DNA of 64,000 bases, taken from contig NZ_FORY01000014.1 in NCBI RefSeq assembly GCF_900114135.1, positions 1 to 64,000 of the forward strand, given 5' to 3'. The notes under the pieces are model-generated. The model did no database searches, was not told where the DNA came from, and saw only the letters and a list, made by a program, of their open reading frames with translations. This DNA comes from Celeribacter halophilus. GTDB taxonomy: Bacteria; Pseudomonadota; Alphaproteobacteria; Rhodobacterales; Rhodobacteraceae. The position numbers and the translations under genes were made by a program. The number at the start of each line of letters is the position of its first letter. The first letter of the stretch is position 1. Below, one piece after another: positions 16,615 to 25,317 of the stretch.

Positions 16615-17307
16615 ATGAAATCGGGAATGGGATTGACCAAAAGCCATAGTCTGAAACGCCAGAGCCTTCCCGAAGCCTTGGCAGACTCCCTGCGCGAGCG
16701 CATTTTGAATGGTGAATTCAAACCGGGCGAATCTCTGGTCCAGGAAGCTCTTGCCGAAGAATATGAATGCAGCCGTATGCCTGTGCGCGAGGCATTTCGT
16801 CAGCTTGAAGCCGCCGGACTGATTGTCACCAAAGTGCACAAAGGGGCGGTTGTCGCCGCCATGCCCGCCGAGCAGGCGCAGGAACTCTATGAGCTGCGCG
16901 TCAATCTCGAAAGCGTCTTGCTGGAACATGCGATCCCGAACATGACGGATGCCGATCTTGATGCCTCCGAACAGGTGCTTCGCGAGCTTGAAAAAGCCTA
17001 TGAAGAAAGAGACATCAACCGATGGGGCTCGTTGAACTGGGAATTTCACCGGAGCCTTTATGTGCCCGCCAACCGCACCCAAACACTGGCGATTGTGCAA
17101 GGCGTCAACCTTCAGGTCGAGCGCTACGTCCGGCTTCAATTGTTGATTAGCGAGACATTTGAAGCCGCCCAAAAAGAGCACCGTGCGCTTTTGGAATATT
17201 GCCGTGCGCGGAATGTCGAGGCGGCGGTGGCCCTGCTCAAACAGCATATTCGCGATGCCGGAGACAGTCTTGTGTCCTCGCTTGAGGCGCGATCCGTTGA
17301 TGCGTGA
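16615..17307 (+). CDS. GntR-family (FCD) regulator of hydroxyproline catabolism
   Basis: The 230-residue regulator has an N-terminal winged helix (about residues 18-80: ALADSLRERILNGEFKPGESLVQEALAEEYECSRMPVREAFRQLEAAGLI) and an all-helical FCD effector domain (about 90-220) with the metal/ligand-type residues of that class, including ELRVNLESVLLEHAI and NWEFHRSLY. It lies directly after the deaminase gene. Three copies of a TGGATCCA-type site in this region (15388, 16581, 18300) make it the probable local regulator, with hydroxyproline or a pathway intermediate as the likely inducer. Convergent with a TetR gene, with 3 bases between the two stops. Confidence 0.85.
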   Translation: MKSGMGLTKSHSLKRQSLPEALADSLRERILNGEFKPGESLVQEALAEEYECSRMPVREAFRQLEAAGLIVTKVHKGAVVAAMPAEQAQELYELRVNLESVLLEHAIPNMTDADLDASEQVLRELEKAYEERDINRWGSLNWEFHRSLYVPANRTQTLAIVQGVNLQVERYVRLQLLISETFEAAQKEHRALLEYCRARNVEAAVALLKQHIRDAGDSLVSSLEARSVDA

Positions 17308-17310
17308 GGC

Positions 17311-17946
17311 TCAGGGGCTCTCAACTGGCGTGGCAAAATGGGTCTTCATTTCGCGGGCCAGAATGTCTTTCCAGATTTCGATCAGCGGCTCTTCGGCATA
17401 GGTGCCATCGGCGCAGAACCGGTTGACGCAAATCCCGCGCAGCATACACAGGTTGAGCCGCAAGAGCTTCGATGCCATCTCGTCGTCGGGATCAAGTCCC
17501 ATCATCTGAATGGTGCGCCGGTCGCGTTTCTTTGACCATCGGGCCAGAGCCGCGCGCAACCGTGTGCCCAGATCAGGGTCCAGTCGCGCCGCCAGCATAA
17601 GTTCAAGAATGGCCAGATAGGTGCTTTTGGAAAACAGTTCGGTCCAGAGCGCGTCGATCAGCGCCTCTGTGGTCAGGCTACCTTGCGCATCCAGATCGCA
17701 AAAGGGCCATTCCTTTTCCCACTCCGCCAATACATATTCATAGGCCGCTACGAACAGATCGTTCTTCGTCGGGAAATGGTAGTTCAGCGCACCACGGGAC
17801 ATCTTTCCACGCTCGGAAATCAGCTTTGTGGACACACGTTCATAGCCGACCTCCGCCAGAACAGAGACCGTCGCCGCGCAAACGCGCCGCTGCATATCAA
17901 CGGATTTCGCCTCTTGTTTGCTGAGGGGGCGCGGGGTCTGTGTCAT
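17311..17946 (-). CDS. TetR-family transcriptional regulator
   Basis: The 211-residue protein has a TetR N-terminal HTH (RRVCAATVSVLAEVGYERVSTKLISERGKMSRGALNYHFPTKNDLFVAAYEYVLAEWE), of the BetI/AcrR-like kind, and a helical ligand-binding C-terminus. I chose the ATG at 17944-17946 (MTQTPRPLSK); an in-frame TTG 21 bases further upstream is the alternative. It is divergent from the TRAP operon starting at 18442 across a 495-base gap. Its target is unknown; the TRAP promoter and its own are the nearest candidates. Effector cannot be inferred. Confidence 0.82.
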   Translation of the reverse strand: MTQTPRPLSKQEAKSVDMQRRVCAATVSVLAEVGYERVSTKLISERGKMSRGALNYHFPTKNDLFVAAYEYVLAEWEKEWPFCDLDAQGSLTTEALIDALWTELFSKSTYLAILELMLAARLDPDLGTRLRAALARWSKKRDRRTIQMMGLDPDDEMASKLLRLNLCMLRGICVNRFCADGTYAEEPLIEIWKDILAREMKTHFATPVESP

Positions 17947-18441
17947 AATCAATGTCTGGTCTTTCAATACGCGTCTCGGGTGCTGAAGGCTTGGCGTAAA
18001 ATTATTATCACGTCAGGCGTTCTGGTAAATCATTGATGTGGGGCAGGCGGTGAATTCCCGCACCAAAATGCGACGGCGTCTAAACTGCCTCTTTTATAGT
18101 CATTCGTTCAAAAATCTGTCGCGAGGAAAATTTCGCGGAACGCCCCTGCCCTACGCTGTTTTGCACGCCGGTCCGAAATATGCGGCGTAACGCGTTGTTT
18201 TTTCACCTTTGCCTGCGTTCGGGCGGTTCAATCCGGTCCTCGCTCCTTTTCTTAGAGAAAGAAAGGCGCTTGACGGGAAGAGGTCTCTGGTTATGGATAC
18301 TGGATACAATCTACAAAATGAGGCAATCTCACGTCCCGATCAAGAGGACAGGACCGCCATCAAATCTCGTGACGACCTCTGCTCTCTACCCAATCCATAA
18401 AAACAAAGCCCAACACAGACCAACCGGGAAGGATCACTCGA
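17947..18441. promoter_or_regulatory. Divergent control region between tetR-type gene and TRAP operon
   Basis: This 495-base gap holds the tetR-type promoter on the left and the TRAP promoter on the right. A TTGACG box lies at 18270-18275, with TATGGA at 18292-18297 as a possible -10 (16-base spacer). Directly after it, CTGGATACAAT at 18300-18310 is a one-base variant of the hydroxyproline-region motif. A ribosome binding site GGAAGGA precedes the ATG at 18442. The 18050-18240 part shows no gene. Confidence 0.5.
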
Positions 18442-19437
18442 ATGAAACTTAAACACAGCCTCATCGCGCTTATCTCCGCAGCGGCGGCTTTCGGCTCGGC
18501 GCAGACCGCCTTGGCCGAGACCAAATTCAACATGGCGAACGAATATGCCGACACGAGCTTTCAGGCCGACGGCGACCGCTTTTTCCTTGAGCGCGTCAAT
18601 GAACTGACCAACGGCTCTGTGGCGATCGACTATTTCCCCGGTGGCGGGCTTGGCTATAAATCGGCGGACCATTTCTACGCGGTCTCGGATGCGGCCATTG
18701 ATATTGCCAACACCTTCATCGGTCAGCTTTCAGGGGTCGATCCGATCTTCCTGCTCCCGTCCCAGCCCTTTGTTGTGACATCCGAGAAAGAAGCCAAAGT
18801 GTTGGAAGAGGTTCTGGCTTCGCGCTACGCCAAGACCTTTGCCGACAACAATCAGGTCTATCTCTTTTCCTCGCCCTGGCCCCCGTCCGGCCTGTGGTCG
18901 CGTGAGCCGGTGTCGGACACGGCCGGTTTGCAGGATTTGAAAGTGCGTGTGGCGGATGCCAATGCGACCATCGTCTTTCAAGAGGCCGGTGCCGCGCCCT
19001 TGCAACTGTCTTGGGGAGATGTGATGGCCCAGCTTGCCACCAACGCGTTGGATGCGGCGGTGACCTCGGCTGAAGGCGGGGTGAATTCCAAGCTTTGGGA
19101 ATTCCTGCCGAACTATCTGGCGGTCAACTACACAACGCCGGTCAATGTCATTCACATGAACCTTGATGCCTTCGAAGCATTGAGCGACGACGAACAGGCC
19201 GCCGTGCGTCAGGCCGCTCAGGAGACTGTGGATCGCCAGTGGGGCCTGTTGGCCGAGCGTCTGCAAGAGAACTATGCGATCTTGCGTGAGAACAACGTGG
19301 ATGTTGTCGAAGAGGTGCCCGCAGATGTGCTCACAACATTGCGCAGCGCATCGGATGCCTCGATGGCAAGCTGGCTGGAAAAAGCCGGTCCTGATGGCGC
19401 GGCCATTCTCGAAGAATACAAAAGCAAGATGCAGTAA
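18442..19437 (+). CDS. TRAP transporter substrate-binding protein DctP, system 1
   Basis: The 331-residue periplasmic protein has a signal peptide at residues 1-25 (MKLKHSL..., cleavage after ALA) and the DctP fold, including KVRVADANATIVFQEAGAAPLQLSWGDVMAQLATNALDAAVTS, where the arginine in VRV is at the position that normally clamps a substrate carboxylate. It is followed by its own DctQ and DctM genes. Because a GntR-type site like those at the hydroxyproline genes lies in its promoter, trans-4-hydroxy-L-proline or a close relative (a betaine of proline is another option) is the likeliest ligand. That is inference from context. Confidence 0.88.
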   Translation: MKLKHSLIALISAAAAFGSAQTALAETKFNMANEYADTSFQADGDRFFLERVNELTNGSVAIDYFPGGGLGYKSADHFYAVSDAAIDIANTFIGQLSGVDPIFLLPSQPFVVTSEKEAKVLEEVLASRYAKTFADNNQVYLFSSPWPPSGLWSREPVSDTAGLQDLKVRVADANATIVFQEAGAAPLQLSWGDVMAQLATNALDAAVTSAEGGVNSKLWEFLPNYLAVNYTTPVNVIHMNLDAFEALSDDEQAAVRQAAQETVDRQWGLLAERLQENYAILRENNVDVVEEVPADVLTTLRSASDASMASWLEKAGPDGAAILEEYKSKMQ

Positions 19438-19445
19438 CGCCCCTG

Positions 19446-19475
19446 TCACGAGGCGGCTGTTTGCCTGTCTCGTGA
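19446..19475 (+). terminator. Hairpin after DctP, system 1
   Basis: TCACGAG (19446-19452) pairs with CTCGTGA (19469-19475), with an additional inner GGC/GCC pairing. No T-run follows, so it is more likely a transcript-stabilising or attenuating hairpin between dctP and dctQ than a full terminator. Confidence 0.45.
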
Positions 19476-19614
19476 TCTGACCCAAGCTTTTTGTTGATCC
19501 TCTAAAGATACATATTTGGGCATCAAAAGGCCGTATAAATCAAAATACTACATGTCGTTTCTCCAACGCCTGCGGATCAGGTGTCGGAATGCGCGTGAGG
19601 GAGAAGACTGAACA

Positions 19615-20145
19615 ATGACCCGATACGAAAGATTTGTGGATCGCGTGACATCCCTGTCCGCCTATGCAGCGATGCTTTGCGTGGTGTTGATGGTGGGCCA
19701 TATCCTGCTTGAGATCGTATTGCGCAATCTCTTCTCCAGATCGACCTTTCTCCTTGAGGAATTTGTAGGCTACGCAACAGCGGCGGCGGCGTTTTTCGGT
19801 CTGGGGGCGGCGTTACGCGACGGGGAGCTCATCCGTGTCGGGCTTCTAATGGAAGCCCTCGGCCCGATCCCCAAACGCTTTGTCGAAGGCATTTGTGCGC
19901 TGCTCGGTCTGACGACCATCAGCTTTCTGTGCTGGTTCCTCATCCGCACCGTGATGCGCAGTTGGGAACGGGGCACCACCTCGACCTCCATTCTGGAAAC
20001 CCCGCTCTGGATTCCGCAATCGCTGGTCGTGATCGGCCTTGTGTGTTTCGGGCTGCAACTTTCCGTCCATCTTCTTCAGGCCGTCACCGGACGTTTGCCT
20101 GAAAAAGCCGATCCCTCTCTCCACCCCGAACAGCAGGATACCTAA
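19615..20145 (+). CDS. TRAP transporter small permease DctQ, system 1
   Basis: The 176-residue membrane protein has four predicted helices (about 18-40, 55-72, 92-112, 133-155) and the DctQ pattern around ILLEIVLRNLF and EEFVGYATAAAAFFGLGAALRDGELIRVGLL. It partners the DctM protein encoded 1 base downstream. The 177-base gap upstream contains an attenuating hairpin, so it is probably expressed at a lower level than dctP. Confidence 0.87.
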   Translation: MTRYERFVDRVTSLSAYAAMLCVVLMVGHILLEIVLRNLFSRSTFLLEEFVGYATAAAAFFGLGAALRDGELIRVGLLMEALGPIPKRFVEGICALLGLTTISFLCWFLIRTVMRSWERGTTSTSILETPLWIPQSLVVIGLVCFGLQLSVHLLQAVTGRLPEKADPSLHPEQQDT

Positions 20146-20146
20146 T

Positions 20147-21463
20147 ATGTCGTCAGTCGAAGTTGCTCTCGCCGTTCTGGTCATGCTTGTGGCCGCGCTC
20201 GGGTTCGGGGTCTGGATATTCATTGCCTTGCTGCTGGTGTCCGTCGCCTCTTTGGTGTTCATGCTGGATTTCACCTTTCTGAAAACCGGCGTCATCAATT
20301 CCACGATCATCCTACGCGCCTCTAGCGCATGGGAGCTTTCCGCAATCCCGCTTTTTGTCTGGATGGGAGAGTTGATTTTCCGCACCGACATCGCACGGCG
20401 GCTCTTCAACGGTCTGGCCCCCATTGCCAATCTCGCGCCGGGGCGGATGCTGCACACCAACATCATGGGCTGCACGCTCTTTGCCGCCGTTTGCGGCTCC
20501 AGTGCGGCCACCACGGCGACAGTCGGGAAGATCACCATCAAGGAATTGAAAAGCCGTGGTTATGACGAGACCCTTGCCATCGGTTCGCTGGCGGGCGCTG
20601 GTAGCCTCGGTCTTTTGATCCCGCCGTCCATCGTCATGATCGTCTATGGTGTGCTCGCCGAAGTGTCGGTCGCAAAGCTTTTTGCGGCGGGCATTCTGCC
20701 CGGCTTGCTGATCGCGGGGCTTTATTCCGGCTATGTCATGCTGCGCGCGGCGGCCAATCCCGCGCTGGCCCCTGCGGCGAAGGTGCGATTGACGCTGCCG
20801 GTGCTCGCGCGCTCGATGATGGACCTGCTCCCTGTGGGCATTCTCGTGGTTCTGGTGCTGGGTTCGATCTACAGTGGCATCGCCACCCCGACCGAAGCCG
20901 CCGCCGTTGGCGTTTTTGCGACACTGGTCCTGACGGGCGTGCAAAAGCAGCTGAACTGGTCCGTGCTCTACGACTCCCTTTACGGCGCGATCAAACTTTC
21001 GGCGGTGATTTGTTCGCTTCTGGCCGCCGCGGCAGTGCTTTCCACAACCATGGGCTATCTGCGCGTGCCGCAACAGACCTCCGAAATGATCGCACGGCTT
21101 GATCTGGGCCACTATCAACTCATCCTCGTGCTGGCCGTGTTCTACATCATCTTGGGGCTGTTTCTTGATGGTGTCTCTATCACCGTGATGAGCCTGCCGA
21201 TCACCCTGCCCCTGATTGTCGCCGCCGGTATTGATCCGCTCTGGTTCGGTGTCTTTCTGGTCGTCATGATCGAACTTGGACAGATCACCCCGCCTATCGG
21301 CTTCAACCTGTTCATCCTGCAACGGTTGACGGACAAGAGCATTCTCACCGTCGCATGGTATGCCTTCCCCTTCTTTGTGCTTATGTGCATCGGAGCGGCG
21401 CTGCTCGCGGCCTTCCCGCAAATCGCGCTCTGGCTGCCCGAACTGATGACAGCCGCTAAATAA
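20147..21463 (+). CDS. TRAP transporter large permease DctM, system 1
   Basis: The 438-residue protein is the channel-forming TRAP subunit with about 12 hydrophobic helices. It contains FAAVCGSSAATTATVGKITIKEL and LIPPSIVMIVYGVLAEVSVAKLFAAGILPG in the first half and GLFLDGVSITVMSLPITLPLI and ELGQITPPIGFNLFILQ in the second half. I chose the ATG at 20147 (MSSVEVAL), directly after the dctQ stop; a longer frame would begin inside dctQ. It couples Na+ entry to import of the substrate delivered by the upstream DctP. Confidence 0.9.
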   Translation: MSSVEVALAVLVMLVAALGFGVWIFIALLLVSVASLVFMLDFTFLKTGVINSTIILRASSAWELSAIPLFVWMGELIFRTDIARRLFNGLAPIANLAPGRMLHTNIMGCTLFAAVCGSSAATTATVGKITIKELKSRGYDETLAIGSLAGAGSLGLLIPPSIVMIVYGVLAEVSVAKLFAAGILPGLLIAGLYSGYVMLRAAANPALAPAAKVRLTLPVLARSMMDLLPVGILVVLVLGSIYSGIATPTEAAAVGVFATLVLTGVQKQLNWSVLYDSLYGAIKLSAVICSLLAAAAVLSTTMGYLRVPQQTSEMIARLDLGHYQLILVLAVFYIILGLFLDGVSITVMSLPITLPLIVAAGIDPLWFGVFLVVMIELGQITPPIGFNLFILQRLTDKSILTVAWYAFPFFVLMCIGAALLAAFPQIALWLPELMTAAK

Positions 21464-21476
21464 CAAAGGCGATACC

Positions 21477-21980
21477 ATGACCCGAAGCCCCTCCCTCACC
21501 ACGGCTCTTGATGCGCTGTCGGAAAATCTGAGCGAGGGGCCTTCGGGTTTTTCCGCTTTTGTGCCCCCTCTTCAGAGCCTTATCGGCCCGTGCTATGTCG
21601 CGGTCTCCCTTCTGGAGCCAGAGACAAAGCTGCGGCGGATATATTCGAGCAAAGAAGACAGCTATCCGGTCGGCAGCGTCAAAAGCATGGTCGGCACCGG
21701 CTGGGAAACCGCGCTGGTGTTTGAAGGCCGTCACCTGTTCTCACCGGATGCAAACGCCCTCCACTTCGCGTTTCAGGATGCCCTTGCCATTCTCGATCTC
21801 GGCTTCGGCTGTGCCATCAACCTGCGGATCGCATGGGGCGGGGTATTGCTCGGCTCTGTGAATCTTTTGGCGAAACCCGATGCGTTTGATGCACAGAGCT
21901 TTCAACATGCCAAAGCCTTCGTCGCGCCTTTGACCTTGATGACGCTGCGCTACATCGAGCGGAACGGCGCCGGTTTTTAG
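21477..21980 (+). CDS. Small GAF-domain protein
   Basis: The 167-residue soluble protein is a single GAF domain with no output domain visible. Typical segments are GPCYVAVSLLEPETKLRRIYSS, the central GTGWETALVFEGRHLFSPD and the final GVLLGSVNLLAKPDAFDAQSFQHAKAFVAPL. GAF domains bind small molecules. It begins 13 bases after dctM in the same direction and is thus the last gene of the TRAP operon. A role in sensing or processing the imported compound is possible but unproven. Confidence 0.75.
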   Translation: MTRSPSLTTALDALSENLSEGPSGFSAFVPPLQSLIGPCYVAVSLLEPETKLRRIYSSKEDSYPVGSVKSMVGTGWETALVFEGRHLFSPDANALHFAFQDALAILDLGFGCAINLRIAWGGVLLGSVNLLAKPDAFDAQSFQHAKAFVAPLTLMTLRYIERNGAGF

Positions 21981-22062
21981 TGCTGGCCACTTGGCGTCTG
22001 CATGGCAGGTCGCACAGATATTCCCGAAAGTACCGATCAACTCTGCATAAAGACATAAAGAA

Positions 22063-22083
22063 GGGGGCCACCAAGGGGCCCCC
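22063..22083. terminator. Bidirectional terminator between convergent TRAP operons
   Basis: GGGGGCC and GGCCCCC pair around a short loop. It is followed by GTTTTC on the plus strand and by TTCTTTAT on the minus strand, and lies between the ends of two convergent operons. Confidence 0.7.
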
Positions 22084-22112
22084 GTTTTCGTGCGTGGTCA
22101 TGGTCTGCGCTG

Positions 22113-23420
22113 TCAGTAGGCCAGCGAGGGCAGCCACAATGTCAGGATCGGGAAGAGGATCAGGATGATCAGGGTCAGAAGGTCCATCGCCAGAAACCAC
22201 GAGATGCCCCGGAAGATTTCCGGCAAGGTCACGCGGTTGTTCAAGGCCCCGTTGATCATATAGACATTCAACCCGATGGGCGGCGTGATCAGCCCGACTT
22301 CGAGCAACTTGATGACGATAATCCCGAACCAGACCGGATTGATGCCCGCCTCGTTCACCAGCGGCACAAGGATCGGCAGGGTCAAAAGCAACAGGCCGAT
22401 GCTGTCGATCAACATGCCAAGCACCAGAAAGATCACCGAGACCGCCAGAAGAATCCACCATGTCTCCGTGCTGACCGACAGGATCGCATCGGCGAAGGCC
22501 CGCGGGAAGCCCGAGAGGGCGAGGAAACGGGTGAAGAACAGCGAGCCGATCAGAATAATAAAGATGGACGCGGTCGAAATGATCGCTTGAGAGACCGCCT
22601 CGAACAAGGCCGCGCGGGTCAGTTTGCGGCGGACAATCGCGATGATCAGAGCCGCAAACGCGCCGAGCGCACCGGCTTCGGTCGGAGAAAAGACGCCGGT
22701 GAAAATCCCGCCAAGCACAACAAGGATCAGCGTGGGCAAAGGCCAGACATCGCGAAAGGCTTCGCGGCGTTCTTCTTCGGTCGGGTTGACTTGAACCGTT
22801 CCGGCAAGCGAGGGCTTGAGTTTGACGCGGATCATGATCATCGCCATGTAGATCAGCGCGGAGAGGATGCCCGGTATGAAACCGGCCATGAACAGCTGGC
22901 CCACAGAGACCTGCGCATAAACCCCGTAGAGGATGAGCAGGACCGAGGGCGGGATCAGCGAGCCCAAAGTGCCGGAGGCCGCAATCGTGCCTGTTGCCAG
23001 ACCACGGTCATAGCCGTTGTCGAGCATTTCCGGCACGGCCATACGCGACATGGCCGAGGCGGTTGCAACCGAAGAGCCGGACGCCGCCGCGAAAAAGGCA
23101 CAGGCCCCCACCGAGGTGATCGCCAGACCGCCGGGCAGTTTCGCCAGATATAGCCTAAGCGCGAGAAACAGTCCCCGCGTCATATCGGTGGAGGAGCACA
23201 GAAACCCCATCAACAAAAACATGGGTGCCGCCGAAAGTTCCCATGAGCCGACATAGTCAAACGGTGTGGCCGAGATCATGCCCCAGGCGACGTTCATATT
23301 GAACATGAACCCGATGCCTGCAATGGACACCAGCCCGAGCGCCAGCCCGATCGGCACACGGATTGCGATCAGGATCAACGCGGCAAAGACGCCTGCGATG
23401 CCGATTTCTAGGTTGCTCAT
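22113..23420 (-). CDS. TRAP transporter large permease DctM, system 2
   Basis: The 435-residue membrane protein has the DctM signatures AFFAAASGSSVATASAMSRMAVPEML, LIPPSVLLILYGVYAQVSVGQLFMAGFIPG, GVFSPTEAGALGAFAALI, GMLIDSIGLLLLTLPILVPL and EVGLITPPIGLNVYMING. It is the last gene of a dctP-dctQ-dctM operon on the minus strand (25179 to 22113). The gap to dctQ is 82 bases. Substrate is unknown; the upstream amidohydrolase suggests a product such as a peptide or amino acid. Confidence 0.9.
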   Translation of the reverse strand: MSNLEIGIAGVFAALILIAIRVPIGLALGLVSIAGIGFMFNMNVAWGMISATPFDYVGSWELSAAPMFLLMGFLCSSTDMTRGLFLALRLYLAKLPGGLAITSVGACAFFAAASGSSVATASAMSRMAVPEMLDNGYDRGLATGTIAASGTLGSLIPPSVLLILYGVYAQVSVGQLFMAGFIPGILSALIYMAMIMIRVKLKPSLAGTVQVNPTEEERREAFRDVWPLPTLILVVLGGIFTGVFSPTEAGALGAFAALIIAIVRRKLTRAALFEAVSQAIISTASIFIILIGSLFFTRFLALSGFPRAFADAILSVSTETWWILLAVSVIFLVLGMLIDSIGLLLLTLPILVPLVNEAGINPVWFGIIVIKLLEVGLITPPIGLNVYMINGALNNRVTLPEIFRGISWFLAMDLLTLIILILFPILTLWLPSLAY

Positions 23421-23502
23421 TGCGCAAAGTCCTTCGTTGTGCCGTGTCGTATGGGAGATGATATGTTGTCGGGGCGTGTGTTCGGATAAGCGTAGCCCCG
23501 CA

Positions 23503-23997
23503 TCAGAGCGCCTCGCGGCGGGAGATCGCCTTCAACAGATTGGCGAGAACCGCGAACAGCACGCCGATAAAGCCGACGGGCAAGGCCCAACGCGCAGGCC
23601 AGATCAAAAAGCGGAAGTTGCTCATGGCCTCCTCGCCGCGTTGTGTGGCGCTGATGGCGTCTTGCAGGGATTGCCAGAACAGCATCCCGAAAAAGATCAG
23701 GCCCAGCACACAGGCAAAGATATAGAGGCCTAGTTGCACGGGTTTGGGCATTTTCTGCGCGAAAAGATCAACGCGGATATTTTCGTTTCGGTGCTCGACA
23801 AAGCCGAAGGCGAGAAAGACCAGAGCGACCATGTAGTAGAAGGAAACCCACTCCAATGTGCCGACGATCTGGCCGTTGAGAAAATACCGGACACCCACAT
23901 CAAGGGTGATGTGGAACATCATCAATACCATGACAATGCAAGCGGCGGTGGCTGTCCCGATGTTGAGCCAGCGGATCGCGTTGAGTAAGAACTGCAT
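23503..23997 (-). CDS. TRAP transporter small permease DctQ, system 2
   Basis: The 164-residue protein has four predicted membrane helices and the DctQ motif FHITLDVGVRYFLNGQIVGTLEWVSFYYMVALVFLAFGFVEHRNENIRVDLF. I chose the ATG at 23995-23997 (MQFLLNAIRW) because AGGAC lies 7 bases upstream; a longer in-frame start at 24039 would run through the intercistronic hairpin. Confidence 0.85.
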   Translation of the reverse strand: MQFLLNAIRWLNIGTATAACIVMVLMMFHITLDVGVRYFLNGQIVGTLEWVSFYYMVALVFLAFGFVEHRNENIRVDLFAQKMPKPVQLGLYIFACVLGLIFFGMLFWQSLQDAISATQRGEEAMSNFRFLIWPARWALPVGFIGVLFAVLANLLKAISRREAL

Positions 23998-24027
23998 CGC
24001 AACGTCCTGAATGTAGCTGAGTGGAGA

Positions 24028-24054
24028 GCGGGCCCGCATGAAAAGCGAGCCCGC
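24028..24054 (-). terminator. Intercistronic hairpin after DctP, system 2
   Basis: GCGGGCCCGC and GCGAGCCCGC form a 10-base-pair stem with one mismatch and a 7-base loop, directly between the dctP stop and the dctQ start. As in system 1, it probably reduces downstream expression or protects the dctP message. Confidence 0.55.
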
Positions 24055-24060
24055 AGGTGT

Positions 24061-25179
24061 TTACTCGACGCCGTATGTGGCCGGATCGATCTTGCTATAG
24101 ATTTCTTCCATAGCCAGCGCGGTCAGGGCATCTTCGTCGGTCGGTTCGATTTCTGCCAGAAGGTCGGCCCATTTCTGCATCGTATCCTGGAAGTCGCCGA
24201 TCAGCGCTTCCGGATCTGCGACACCCGCAGATTCGGCTTTCTCGATTGCGCCTTCAGCGGCTTTGGCGCGGAAGGTGGTGACGTGATCAACCAGATCCTG
24301 CTCCGGCTCGTAAACATTGCCACCTGCGGCGATAGACGCGGCGAGACCGGCGTCAACCTTGGCGTTATAGGCAATCACGATGCGGGCCATCGAACGGGCG
24401 GAGGCTTCCATCAGAACCGCACGGTCTTCCGGTGTGAGCGTGGCCCAGAAATCGATGTTATAGCCCCACTGCGGGCCGGACCAATACATGCCGGTGGAGA
24501 GCAGGGTGGTGTGTTCCGCCACTTCGAGAAGCGAACGGTCCAGAAGGTCGCTGGCCGCGTTTGTGGCGCAATCGAGCGTGCCGCGTTCCAGACCGGTATA
24601 CATTTCGCTCGAAGGCACGTTGACGGGAATGCCGCCGGCATCTTCGACCCAGACAGACACGGCAGAACCCGCTGTGCGGATCCGTTTGCCGGCCATCTCT
24701 TCGAGATTGCGCACGGGGCTGGAACACATCAGCACATAGGCCGGAGTGGCATAAGCACCGAGATAGACCAGCTTGCTGTCTTTCCATTCCTGAAGCTGGG
24801 CTTCGTTGGTCATCGAGAACTCGGCCACAGCGAAAATCGCGGTCAGCGGATCGGAATAGGCAAAGCCGAGATCCTGCACCGCGTTGGAGACGGGCAGATC
24901 GGAGGGCGTGTAGACGGCGGCGTGGTGCGCAACCTGAACGACATTGTCCTGAATGCCCTGCATGGAGGCACGCGGCGCCAGAAGCACAGTGCCGGTGAAG
25001 ACTTCGGGCACCAGTTCGCCATCGGACAGTTCTTCGACCAGTTCGGCCCAGCGGATATAGCCCTCGCCGGACATCGGCACGGCCCCGTCATAGAAGCTGT
25101 TGGCGATGAAATTCGTTTCGGCCACGGCAGAACCTGCCATAAGTCCGGCAAGTGCCGTGTAGGTCAGAAGTTTTTTCAT
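24061..25179 (-). CDS. TRAP transporter substrate-binding protein DctP, system 2
   Basis: The 372-residue periplasmic protein has a signal peptide (MKKLLTYTALAGLMAGSAVA, cleavage after AVA) and the DctP-type segment GKRIRTAGSAVSVWVEDAGGIPVNVPSSEMYTGLERGTLDCATNAASDLL, with the substrate-clamping arginine position in RIRT. It is longer than system 1 (331 residues), with an extended helical C-terminus. It heads a minus-strand dctPQM operon and lies 138 bases downstream of the amidohydrolase gene, with a terminator in between. Confidence 0.88.
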   Translation of the reverse strand: MKKLLTYTALAGLMAGSAVAETNFIANSFYDGAVPMSGEGYIRWAELVEELSDGELVPEVFTGTVLLAPRASMQGIQDNVVQVAHHAAVYTPSDLPVSNAVQDLGFAYSDPLTAIFAVAEFSMTNEAQLQEWKDSKLVYLGAYATPAYVLMCSSPVRNLEEMAGKRIRTAGSAVSVWVEDAGGIPVNVPSSEMYTGLERGTLDCATNAASDLLDRSLLEVAEHTTLLSTGMYWSGPQWGYNIDFWATLTPEDRAVLMEASARSMARIVIAYNAKVDAGLAASIAAGGNVYEPEQDLVDHVTTFRAKAAEGAIEKAESAGVADPEALIGDFQDTMQKWADLLAEIEPTDEDALTALAMEEIYSKIDPATYGVE

Positions 25180-25269
25180 TGGTATTTCCCTGTTGGTTAA
25201 GGATGTATGACTGCCCGCCGTCGTTGTTGTGTTTCGCGGGCTGGCCAGAGTGGAAGCGGTGTGAAGTGT

Positions 25270-25299
25270 GGGTAATAAGGGAAGGCATTGTGCCTTCCC
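25270..25299 (-). terminator. Terminator of the amidohydrolase gene
   Basis: GGGAAGGCA and TGCCTTCCC form a perfect 9-base-pair stem with a 3-base loop. On the minus strand it is followed by TTATT, and it lies 19 bases after the amidohydrolase stop. Confidence 0.78.
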
Positions 25300-25317
25300 G
25301 TGTATCAGGCCCGCGTA

